Source: Zygnema cylindricum
Taxonomy: Eukaryota; Streptophyta; Zygnematophyceae; Zygnematales; Zygnemataceae
Length of the DNA stretch: 64,000 nucleotides
NCBI GenBank assembly: GCA_037447655.1
Contig: JBBHKE010000190.1
Location: forward strand, 464,563 to 528,562
Reading direction: 5' to 3'
Shown here piece by piece: positions 1 through 8,986 of the stretch. The translations under genes were made by a program, and so were the position numbers. The notes below the pieces were generated by a model. That model did no database searches. It was not told the origin of the DNA and saw only the letters and a program-made list of their open reading frames with translations. Position 1 is the stretch's first letter. Each line of letters opens with the position of its first letter.

Positions 1-550
1 TGGGGAAAGGTCTAGCCAGATCGACCGACCAGCGATAGAATAAACCCCTAATGGTTAGAGGTTGGAGCGTAGTCTGCCACATAGAGAAAGAAGTTCGGAG
101 ACGGTCAAAGGTGGCACACCTGTGTAGAATAGCAGCGACATCAGCTTGCATTCTTGACCACCAATACCGTGCCTGAACTAGAGTTAACGTTCACTTGGTA
201 CCGTAGTGACCAAGCTCAGTGTGAATCAGCTCAATGAGAGAAAGAAGCTCGGTAGGCCGTGGAACGTGCCTATGGCTTCCGTCTGCCAACAACCGAACTA
301 AAGATCCCCCGAGCCAAAGGTAACTTTTGGCCCTCTTTTTCACTCTGTCTTCTTCATCAGAGGTAGTGTCGTACTTCAAGGTCTGGGAGGATAGGAAAAG
401 AATGAGAGGCCTATCACGCCAAAGATCTGTGGCGGGACGGGGGTCCGGAATAGAGGCCAGATAGTAAGTAAGATAAGAACCCGCAGACATGGCCGGAACC
501 TCATCGTTGTCGAAATTCTGTTGAACTCCGTTATCCGTTGTTCGAGGCAA
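1..550 (-). pseudogene. gypsy pre-integrase zinc-binding region and start of integrase
   Basis: The frame read from 550 to 191 ends in a histidine-containing stretch (LIELIHTELGHYGTK) typical of the first half of the HHCC finger before gypsy integrases. A stop follows. In a shifted frame about 165-1 continues with YWWSRMQADV, a single remaining cysteine of the expected CxxC pair (CATF, second cysteine lost), and then RWSVDLARPF. The last motif resembles the sequence around the first catalytic aspartate of gypsy integrases. The window ends here, so the rest of the DDE core is not visible. Frame breaks and the lost cysteine mark it as decayed. Confidence 0.7.
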
Positions 551-556
551 AGGAAT

Positions 557-1217
557 TCAGGAAATCCCGTCTGCATTTAGAATAAGCAGACCGGGTCGAT
601 AAATGATTTCAACATCATATTCTTGTATGATTAAAGCCCATCGGGCTAATTTCTCGGAAAGCTTATCATTAGTCCTCAGCCAATGCAGTGGTTGATGGTG
701 AAATAGGAGTGTGAAAGATTTTCCGTACAAATAGTGGCAGAAGTGAACGACTCCCCAAACCGCGGCTAGACACTCTCCTTCGTAGCTACTATAATTTGAT
801 TCAGCCTGGTTATTGCTTCTACTCGCGTAAGCAACTACGTATTCCTCTCCGCTCAACTCTCTTTGTGTCAAGATGGCACCGATTCCAAGTTTTCCAAAAT
901 CTGTTTAGAGACAAAAAGGAAGTTTGTGATTGGGAGGACGGAGAATTAGAGCACTTGATAAGGCGGTTTTTAATTTTTGAAATGTGGAAATCTGATCGGT
1001 ACCCCCATATAAACGCCACTTCCTTCTTGAGAAGGTTTTTAAAAAGAGATGCGATTGTGCTGAAATTGAGTACGAACCTGCGATAATAATTAGCAAGCCC
1101 GAGGAACGCTCGCAAACTTGTGAGGTCCGTGGGAGACGGCAATTTACTGATTGCCTCTACCTTTGCTTCGAGAGGAGTGATCCCCTCTGCCAAGATAAAA
1201 TGGCCAAGGTAAGGCAC
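557..1217 (-). pseudogene. gypsy RT connection and RNase H domain
   Basis: Directly downstream of the reverse transcriptase frame, 1217-1100 encodes a segment typical of the gypsy RT thumb and connection (GHFILAEGI, then FLGLANYYRRF). The frame is disrupted near 1090 and 900. From about 871 to 557 the RNase H part follows: VVAYASRSNNQAESNYSSYEGECLA is characteristic of gypsy RNase H, including the acidic YEGECLA position, and the end reads EYDVEIIYRPG, the usual tail of this domain. At least two frameshifts separate the parts. Confidence 0.78.
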
Positions 1218-1769
1218 TCATTCGGATCGAAAGGTGCATTTTGCGGGATGACACTTTAATCCAAGCTTTTTTAATTCAGTCAATACCCATACGATGTGAG
1301 CCGTGTGCTCTTCGATAGTAGCGGAGGCAATGATGAGGTCATTGATGTAACACTTAGCAAACTTATAACCAGCGAGAACTGAGCCCATGACTTTTTGAAA
1401 TATCGAGGGAGCATTTTTCAGTCCGAACGGCATTACGGCCCATTCCCATCGGTCGTCACTACCCCAAAAGGTAGTTTTATGCCGGTCTTTTTTCTCTAAC
1501 TCAATTTGATTGAATCCTTGACGGAGGTCAATGATACTAAAATACTTCGCCCCGCCTACGTGATCAAATATTTCTTCGGCAAGAGGCATGCGATGACGAT
1601 CTTGAATTGTTCTAACATTTAGTTCACGATAATCACCACACATTCGACGTTCAATAAAATTACCCTCAAAATCCTTTTTCCGAGGCATGACTGTGGGAGC
1701 TGCAAATGTGGAGTCTGACCGATAGATTAGGCTAGCTTCCTCTAGTTCAGCACATCGCTTGTTTACCAT
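1218..1769 (-). pseudogene. gypsy reverse transcriptase
   Basis: A 183-codon open stretch shows the RT fingers and palm: RMCGDYRELNVRTIQDR, FSIIDLRQGFNQIELEK with the first catalytic aspartate, WAVMPFGLKNAP, and a catalytic-site motif YINDLI. In active enzymes that motif reads YxDD; here the first aspartate is asparagine (codon at about 1341-1343), which should abolish polymerisation. The N-terminal RT residues continue upstream in the frame ending at 1773. Gypsy rather than copia class follows from motif wording and from the domain order RT-RNase H-integrase. Confidence 0.88.
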
Positions 1770-1772
1770 TTC

Positions 1773-2192
1773 TTATTTTGTTTCTGACAAACGATGTTTC
1801 GGTTTAAATATCGGGCGATCATCTTCGAGGTCTATCGACATCTTATAAGCGGTGTGACGACCTAAATAGTTCATAGAAAAGGCAAAGGCATCAATATTCC
1901 GTAAAACTACGTCATTTAGTAACTCTTGTTCGGCAATTGTTAGACTGGTGTTGAATTTCCATTTAGGAGCATCGGAATTTTCGGTTGTCATAGCTTCCAT
2001 AGCTTGTGCAAAGGCCAACTGCTCATCTGCGATAAGCGTTTGACCTAACTCGTAAGCTACAGGTGTATGTTTAAGGCAATTAACAGAATGATTCCAACTG
2101 CGTGTTGGGAAAGCAACACTCCAATAAAAAGAGTGGGTGGAATATGCATGGGACGTGTCGACTGAACAGCCGTGTATGCTGGAATATACCAA
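1773..2192 (-). pseudogene. gypsy region just upstream of RT
   Basis: The distal part of this frame (about 2060-1773) contains ELLNDVVLRNIDAFAFS and, nearer its end, FKPKHRLSETK. These resemble the linker before the RT domain of gypsy polyproteins (a leucine-rich stretch ending in DxFA, then the proline/arginine segment that opens RT). It ends in a stop four bases before the RT frame. The stretch 2192-2330, between the methyltransferase domain and this linker, shows no recognisable domain. Confidence 0.6.
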
Positions 2193-2309
2193 GACATATG
2201 GCTAGGATTGAGGAAATTGAGATAGAGATCTCTAGGACTGGTGGAATTGGAGAAGGAAAGAGGAAAAAATGAAATGTGGTCCCTTGGAGAGTGGGACAGA
2301 AAGATTTTC

Positions 2310-3321
2310 TTAGTGATGCATTCCCCCTCCAGCTGGTTTAGACGGATGTGCCTGAGAGTGGCGACCAGCTGCAAACCCAAGACCTAAAACAAAAAACAAA
2401 GACTGAGGATCCATGACACGACCTAATAAAATGCATCTTTGAAGTTTAGTAAGACCAGAAGCGGCCGTAGTGCCAAGAATGAAATGCATGAGCCGTTCTC
2501 GTTCCGTAGAGGTAGGCTCTTCGAGCTCACAGGTATGAATGTTTCGGAGCATGTGAGGACCGTCATTAGAGAATGCATGAGAATGTGGGTAAGAAACTAA
2601 AGTAGGAAGCACCTTGAGAGGTTGACCCAAGACATTTACACTGAAATTAGGGGGACAGTCCTTTTGAATGCAAGACTGCACCTTGTGGAAAGGAAGAAGG
2701 GCAATCTGAATGTTTGTAGGGGGAGGACGAACTAACAAATTGGCCTCACAGAGTCTACCAATATCGATCACGTTTGTCCATTTGGAGCAAACCCGGTGTG
2801 CTAGTGAACCATGACGAGTCGCGTCAATAATAAGAGGCGTACCAATTAATTGTTCAATTCGTTGATAATCAGCCAAGACTGTAGGTCTTAGATCATTATA
2901 GGCTGCGACATTTTCCAAGATATACCCCATATGATGATCTAAAGTTTGTAGAAAATGCAGGATGCGAACCAACTCAAAAAATAATTTGGTGAGAGGATCG
3001 GCTAATCCAAGACCTTTCCCGGCCCGAGACATTCCCTGGCACTCCCATTCGCCAAAAACTAGATCGATTAGACCAATCTCCAGTTAAATAATGGTTGCCC
3101 ACAATCCGAATGTCTTGTAGGAGGGCAGTATGCATATGCTCGTATGCAGATTTTGGTAACAAATGCGGGTATTAGGAATGCAACAAATTACAATGATGTA
3201 ATTTTGCTTTCCGTGCTAACAAATCAATCTCAACCAAATAATAAAATTGGATTAATAATCCATTCCGCAAACATGCAAGGAGGGAAGTGCCTATTCCAGC
3301 AAAAAGGTCTAAAATCACCAA
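2310..3321 (-). pseudogene. Cytosine-5 DNA methyltransferase domain captured by the gypsy element
   Basis: Read on the minus strand, the diagnostic C5-methyltransferase motifs appear in order within about 317 codons. Motif I is LVILDLFAGIGTSLLA (about 3321-3274), followed by the acidic LVEIDLLARKAK. Motif IV region is IDLVFGEWECQGMSRAG with the catalytic-type cysteine at 3039-3041. Motif VI is ILENVAAY (glutamate codon 2913-2915). Motif VIII region is AHRVCSKWTN, then a target-recognition stretch. Motif IX region is EPTSTERERLMHF and motif X is LLGRVMDPQSLF. The wording LFFELVRILHF and LLGR resembles DNMT3-type enzymes more than DNMT1 or CMT. A stop at 3172-3174 and a frameshift at about 3070-3090 break the 5' half; the part from the IDLV segment to 2310 is one open frame. 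The usual proline-cysteine of motif IV is glutamate-cysteine here. It lies between protease and RT of the element. Confidence 0.85.
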
Positions 3322-3342
3322 TCCATTTGGATGGGGGTTCAA

Positions 3343-3742
3343 TTAGATCGGATTCCAATTAATGGGAAGAAACCCTGAAGAGTCTGTAGGGACTGGGATT
3401 GTGTGGTAGACCGGAGAAAGTAGGATGGACAAGGTTCGATTATAGATTCGGTCAAATTCCCCCGTATCTATAAAAAAACCTAGGTCACTGAAAATTTCTG
3501 GTGAGTAAGAACTATCGGGCATAATTTCTTCTGCTGACAATGAATGAAATATTTCGGCCCCACCGAATTCCCTCAAAATGCAAGTATGGATGTAGCTGAA
3601 TTTGCCATAACAGCCATGGGCTTCCTAGGGAAATTAGCGGAATGCATATTTTGCGTTCCGGGAAGTTAGTGGGCCTATAAAAAAATGTCTGATCATGCAT
3701 TTCAACTCCACCCCCTACGCGAAATATAATGTCCTGTCCCAC
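3343..3742 (-). pseudogene. Unrecognised polyprotein segment between protease and methyltransferase
   Basis: Two overlapping frames (3742-3512 and 3576-3343) are open but shifted from one another, and a stop separates them from motif I of the methyltransferase. The position suggests polyprotein sequence linking protease and methyltransferase, possibly a remnant of the methyltransferase N-terminus. No family is recognised. A short acidic patch (FSDLGFFIDTGEFD) is the only notable feature. About 140 bases between 3742 and 3883 show nothing. Confidence 0.35.
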
Positions 3743-3882
3743 TAGGCATTAATAGTCACTACATTTAATGACCAGAGCGTGAACCGAGTTCTCAGCAAAA
3801 TCTGTGGCCGTTCTGTTCTAGAACCTAAAAACGAGCAGTTCCTTGGTGATTCCTTGGACTAGCTCGGTTGTACGCGCTAATG

Positions 3883-4332
3883 TTAACAACCGAGTAGAAG
3901 TGGACTGAAGCTTGTCCAAGTCAGACCTTGCTTGAGTGCAAAGCTAGAGCCCAATATCACTGGCTTTGCTCCCGTATCCATGAGGGGCAGGGAAGGGGCC
4001 ATACCATTGATCAACAATGCGCCCTTCCCATTATCCAAAAAGCTGTTGTGAGGATCAAGGGAATTTCGCTCCTCTATGGAAATAGGCTGAATAGCAGCCA
4101 GATTTCTGTGCAGCTGAAGTGCTTGTAACACGGCAGCTGCAGCTGAGCTATCGGACGTAAAGGAGATAGGGGAGATTTTTGGTGAATCTGAAATCATAAT
4201 GGATAGAATGCACAAGCGTTCTTTTACGCGGTGTGCCTTGTGTATAGTTCGATCCATTATGTTGAGAGCTTCAGCTGCGATGTCTGAAGCGGTTTCATGC
4301 AAGGGAGGAGAAAGCTCTTTAGTGAATGACAA
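3883..4332 (-). pseudogene. gypsy aspartic protease
   Basis: A 149-codon open stretch ends with a retropepsin-like site, LLINGMAPSLPLMDTGAKPVILG. The catalytic triad motif DTGA is followed by a hydrophobic flap-side segment. It lies upstream of the methyltransferase domain and downstream of the zinc knuckles, as expected for the pol N-terminus. The frame stops at 3883 shortly after the active site, so the second half of the protease is truncated or shifted. Bases 4333-4554 are gag-pol linker with no recognised domain. Confidence 0.7.
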
Positions 4333-4554
4333 AGGAATTCGTGTGATACGAGTTTTACCGTCACGGCTGTGATTAGTTGAACATTTGTCGTACGTAACCT
4401 CTCGTTGTTAGATGGTGGAATCTCGTAAGATTTGACCTGCCAACGTGGGCATGTTTACAACTGTGCGAGCCATGCCAATAAATTGTGGTTTCGTTTGAGT
4501 CATGAAGGCTGCGAATTGTTCCTTCATCATAGCCGCCATTTGCTCTTGCATTTT

Positions 4555-5117
4555 TTAACGCTCTCTCTCTCTTCGAGATACCTTAGGTAGAGTGGTGTTG
4601 TTCTCTGGTTCTTTAACCGGTTGAACCGGTTTTGCGGATCGAGCAGGAATGCCACCATTTTTAATTTGGTTTTGATAGGAAAATTTTGGGTTCTTTATAA
4701 GACAACGTTGGATATAGTGTCCGGTTTGTTTGCAATGTGTACAGGTAACTGTTTTGTCTGGACACATTCGGGCATCATGCCTCGTCTTCCCACATCGAAA
4801 AACATAATCGGTTTCCGAAGCAACTGGTGGGGTTCCCATGGCCGAGACTTTAGGGGGCCGGTTGTTAGGACGAGGATTGTTCCATGGTGGAACAATTGGT
4901 TCTTTCGAGACCGCTTTAGGATGGTAATAGGCAACCCACCAACAATTTTGCATTCCGTATACCACGGCATGCTGGGCGGCTTGGTCGTAAGTGAACTTCA
5001 AGCCGTACGTTTGAGGCAAGTGACTCTGAATAAATTTCTTAGACTGACTCAGAAACTATCCTACAAATTTTTAAACAGCTTCAGCATCCGACATTAAGTC
5101 CGTCAATGCTTCACGAA
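4555..5117 (-). pseudogene. gypsy gag C-terminal part with two zinc knuckles
   Basis: The frame 5019-4555 carries two CCHC-like knuckles: VFRCGKTRHDARMC (first, first cysteine pair degraded) and CTHCKQTGHYIQRC (second, intact spacing C-2-C-4-H-4-C). This nucleocapsid region binds RNA in retroelement Gag proteins. Upstream, 5117-5020 continues the same gag in frame with stops and is the continuation of the gag N-terminal part found at 22499-21625. The boundary at 5118 is the target-site duplication of the copia insertion. Confidence 0.8.
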
Positions 5118-5122
5118 GAGCT

Positions 5123-7559
5123 TGAAACTCTGAGACCTCCATAAGTCCTCAAAGTGGAGAGCTTCCATAAAGCCTCTAAGATAACCCTGACCCCTTTGTA
5201 TTTCAGCAAAAATAACTACCACCCTTGCAGACAATAACTCTAGCCAACTTCACCCCTGTGAAGGCAAGACTCACATGAGTCGATAGCAAAAAGAATCTCT
5301 GAATTCGCTCCCCTGAGCAGTAAGTTATAGAGGGTCAAAGTTGACCTTTTGTATAGAAGCTCTCTGGGAGAGAGGGTCCTATCTTCTAATTTTTCTAAGT
5401 CTTATCTCTCTCACAGACTCTATCTAGTGATGTATGGAGCCAATCAGATTACAGTTCCATACACAAAAGTACAGCTGCCGGTGTACTTTATGTACATACA
5501 CTGTACGACATGGCCTAAATGTCGACACGTGGTATGTCCGGATTCGCTCCCTTCATCCTTGGAGATGCCGCGATCCAATGTCATTCCGCCACGTGTCATC
5601 CGATGTGGCGATGACCACAAACCGCTGAAATCCTCTTTCGCGATCTCGGCGTTAATTCTGGCTGTCTGATTAAATTCACATTTAATCGTAGCCGTAATAA
5701 ATACATGCGCGATATTCGTTTCATTAAAAAATAAAAACGCAGTATTGGGTTCTTATCCGTACCGTAATCCGTAGTTTTACATTACTTGATCTATGTATCC
5801 TGTAAACAACTACAGTTAAACGAATTATCCTACCTGATTATGTTTAATTAATTATCAAACCATGTAGTACGTAACACTAGTTCTAGACTTAACGGCCAAG
5901 GCTAACGGCTACCGGCTATCTGCCGGCCGATAGGTATTCTTGTTCTTTGGTCTACAAGAGACCGCAGAAGCGACCCAAACTATCAACTGTAAAGCTAAGC
6001 AAATCTATTCCAATTAAAAATCCTTTGAAATGAATGCCCTCTACATAACAGAATGCATTCCCAAATGCATTACCAGAAATTCCCCATTAGACACACCATA
6101 GGTCTCCCAAAAACACAGATCAGACCACCATAGATCTACTAATCTGTGAGCGTTTCACACAGACCAAACACAGAATCGGTTTGCAAATTTGCGGAAAGCC
6201 TAAGACCACCCTAGGACAAATGCATACACAGATGCATTAAACAACAACCAAATACATGCACAATACATGACCAACAACCATAAAGATTAACATACATATA
6301 AATAATAATGAATGCCATCCCACATAACCAAATGTATTAATACATAATCAATGTATTATTTAAATGCATGACCTAATCAACAAGCCCTAAATTACTACAT
6401 CTTTGGTCCCTATTTTTCTAACCAACATTGATGATTTGCTAACAAAGCTCATAGCTATATATACACTTGTAAGTTGTCAGCTAATCACGTAACTGTCACA
6501 GTCACTAAGTCCTATTTAATCGTAAGCATACACCTGAGAGTCAAACAATCATAAGCGTACACTTGTCTACACCTGAGAGTCAAACATTTATATACGTACA
6601 CTTGTCTACAGGTATGACAATACACACACACTAATTATCAAGTCTAAACCCTAACTTAGTAAATAATACATCACAAAATATAGAAAAACCTTGTAAAATA
6701 GCGGCGGACGGCGTCCGCCGTCAAACGTAACACAATCCACTTGCCGAAATGATACTGTACTATCAAAAATCCTTTCCGTATAGAAACCACGTCCACTTCA
6801 TTAAATGCGGCTTGTCATATATAAAGTACACGTCATTTTGCCAAACCTGCCACCCGTCGCAAATAAAGTACACCTGTCCAAAAATAGATACGCCGTACCG
6901 GCGACGTCCCTTTTTCATTAATGCGCCTGCCACATTATGTCTCGTACGGCCGGCGTACATTTTCAAACACTTCGAATATTTCAAGTCGGATCGCTTCGCG
7001 ATCCACCGTCTATTTATGTTACGGATTCCGCACCACTTAATCAATCATTTACGTCCCTTTAAATTTATCCGTACATTTACTCCCCCAATCAATGAAACCA
7101 TACGAGCCTCCACGCTACACTTGGTGAACATGTACGCACTAAAACCCCGTACACACGAAACATCGCCCTTACACAAATTGTTATGGTTGTTATGGCTGCT
7201 CTGATCGGTCAGCGCAACTACAATATTAGAGCAGCGCAGCTGCGATGTCAGACTAGCGCAACATGGCAGCATAACAACGTGATATAGAGAGGACTAAAGG
7301 ATTCCAAAAACAACAAGTACCAGGATCAAATCCTGTGGCCGGTAGATACCTTTTAGTAAATAAACCCTTAACTAATATATATTTCCCGTAAACCTCTGGA
7401 TGGCCTAGGTAGCCATGGTTCTAGCTCCCTCTCCAATTTCTCAGTGACTGCGACAAGTTTGAGAGTTGGAGAGAGAAGTTAGAGGTAGACTGCCTAGGCT
7501 TCTTTCTATATTTCTATTTAGACCTAGAAAATACTTAAAATAGACCATCAATTTCTACA
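5123..7559 (-). repeat. Left (3') LTR of copia element O, enlarged by an insertion
   Basis: Starts TGAAACTCTGAGACC and ends AATTTCTACA, directly followed by the polypurine-type sequence CTCCCCTTATTTTC (read on the plus strand). It is 2437 bp against 1027-1049 bp for related LTRs. The excess is a 1380-bp insertion at 5937-7316. Without it the LTR aligns along its length with those at 7924, 13325, 15202 and 20593. The insertion splits the antisense tRNA-like module between its central part and its T-arm. Confidence 0.85.
5937..7316. mobile_element. Non-autonomous DNA-transposon-like insertion in the LTR
   Basis: Comparison with the right LTR (around 21373-21385) gives an empty site GATAGGTACCA. 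The insert is flanked by GTA on both sides (5934-5936 and 7317-7319). Its ends are imperfect inverted repeats: TTCTTGTTCTTTGG at the left and CCAAAAACAACAA at the right. No transposase is seen; open stretches inside (6749-7204 on plus, 6763-7044 and 7045-7272 on minus) match no family I know. Internally there is a direct duplication of an ACACCTGAGAGTCAAACA-containing unit (about 6529-6615) and a GC-rich perfect hairpin at about 6701-6720. Confidence 0.6.
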
Positions 7560-7923
7560 CTCCCCTTATTTTCTAGTCAATCTTTAATTTCGGACCACAC
7601 TTCTCCCTGCAAAAAATTAGCTTAGGGGAAGGCACACGTTTGGTCATCATATCTGGTACCATCTCACTGTCTCGTCGGTACTCTAAACTAATTATTTTGT
7701 TTTCTACTTTCTCTCTAACAAAGCTGAGTCTAATGTCCATGTGTTTGGCTTTAAAATGATGTTTAGGATTGGCAAAAATAGCGATTGCTGCCTGATTATC
7801 ACAAAATATTTTTTGCACACCACTCTTAATGTGACCAAGCTCACCAAGCAAAGACTTGACCCACATCAATTCTTTTACAGCAGAGCAAAAGGCCATATAC
7901 TCAGCCTCCATGGTGGACTGAGC
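7560..7923 (-). pseudogene. 3' end of pol (RNase H) of element O
   Basis: Minus-strand sequence encodes the last part of copia RNase H: STMEAEYMAFCSAVKELMW, CDNQAAIAI, KHMDIRLSFVREKVE and the terminal segment, next to the polypurine tract and left LTR of O. The frame is open here but is interrupted at 7923 by element N. Its continuation is at 14374. TGAGC at 7919-7923 and 14374-14378 is the duplication made by N. Confidence 0.85.
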
Positions 7924-8972
7924 TGAAACTCTGAGACCTCCATAAGTCCTCAGAGTGGACAGCTTCCAAGAAGCCTCTAGGATAATCCTGACCCCTTTGT
8001 GTTTAAGCAAAAATAACTGCCACCCTGGCAGACAAAAACTCTGACCAACTTCACCCCTGTGAAGAGAAGACTCCCCTGAGTCGATAGCAAAAAGAATCTC
8101 TGAATTTGCTCCCCTGAGCAGTAAGTTATGGAGGGTCAAAGTTGACCTTTTGTACAGAAGCTCTCTGGGAGAGAGGGTCCTATCTTCTAATTTTTCTAAG
8201 TCCTATCTCTCTCACAGACTCTATCTACTGATGTACGGAACCAATCAGAATTGAGTTCCGTACGCAAAAGTACAGCTGCCGGTGTACTTTATGTACGGAT
8301 ATTGTACGACATGGCCAAAATGTCGACACATGTCAAATCCGGATTCGGTGTCATAATCTCCGGAGTTTCCACAATCCAACGGAATTTTGCCACGCGTCAT
8401 CCGATGTGGCGATGGCCACAAACCGCCGAAATCTTCCTCCGCGATCTCGGCGCTAATCCCGGCCGTCCGATTAAATTCGGCTTTAATCGTAGCCGTAATA
8501 AATACATGCGCGGTATTTGTTTCATTTACGAAACAAATGCGCGGTACTGATTTATGTCCGTACCGTAAGTTGTACATTACATATTACTGGATCTATGTAT
8601 CCCGTAATTAATTCTAGTTAAATGGTTTATCGCTTGTATACATATTTAAATAATTATCAAACTATATGCTCGGTAACACTACCGCTAGATGAAACGGCTA
8701 AGGCTACCGGCTATATCCTATCTGCCGGCCGGCAGGTACAAGGATCAAATCCTGCCGCCGGCATATACATTTTAATTAAATATATAAACCCTAATATAAA
8801 ATTCCCGTAAACCTCAGGATAGCCAAGGTAGCCATGGCTCTAGCTTCCTCTCCAATTTCTCAGTGACTGCGACAAGTTTGAGAGTTGGAGAGAGAAGTTA
8901 GAGAGAGACTGCCTCGACTTCTATATTTCTTTTCAGACCTAGAAAATACTAATAAAACCATTAGTTTCTACA
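7924..8972 (-). repeat. 3' LTR of copia element N
   Basis: 1049 bp, TGAAACTC...GTTTCTACA. It holds a CCAATCA box within a short inverted repeat (GTACGGAAC / GTTCCGTAC, about 8233-8265), several GTAC cores and an antisense tRNA-like module (8691-8773). A TATA-like stretch (TTTATATATTTAA, minus strand, about 8777-8790) could start element transcription. Confidence 0.92.
8691..8773 (+). promoter_or_regulatory. Antisense tRNA-like Pol III module in the N 3' LTR
   Basis: On the strand opposite to the element, TAGATGAAACGG (from 8687) matches the A-box consensus at 11 of 12 positions. GGATCAAATCC (about 8742-8752) matches the B-box at 9 of 11, flanked by pairing arms (CGGCAGG... and CCTGCCG). A TTTT run at 8770-8773 could terminate Pol III. 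Between the boxes CTAAGGCTACCGG resembles a tRNA D-arm. Whether it is transcribed is unknown. The identical copy is at 14092-14174. Confidence 0.5.
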
Positions 8973-8986
8973 CTCCCCTTATTTTC
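8973..8986 (-). other. Polypurine tract of element N
   Basis: Read on the minus strand as AAAATAAGGGGAG immediately before the 3' LTR, overlapping the end of the gag-pol frame. The same tract precedes the 3' LTR of U and closely related ones precede those of O, P, R and S. It is the expected primer site for plus-strand DNA synthesis. Confidence 0.85.

Noticed and set aside
2057-2380. Minus-strand frame between methyltransferase and RT as an extra protein
   Set aside because: It overlaps the methyltransferase end and the pre-RT frame in another register, with no recognised motif.
8245-8611. Open stretches in both strands of the N LTRs (about 74-110 codons, identical in both copies)
   Set aside because: They repeat because the LTRs are repeated; they overlap each other on both strands and match nothing. 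No evidence of coding.
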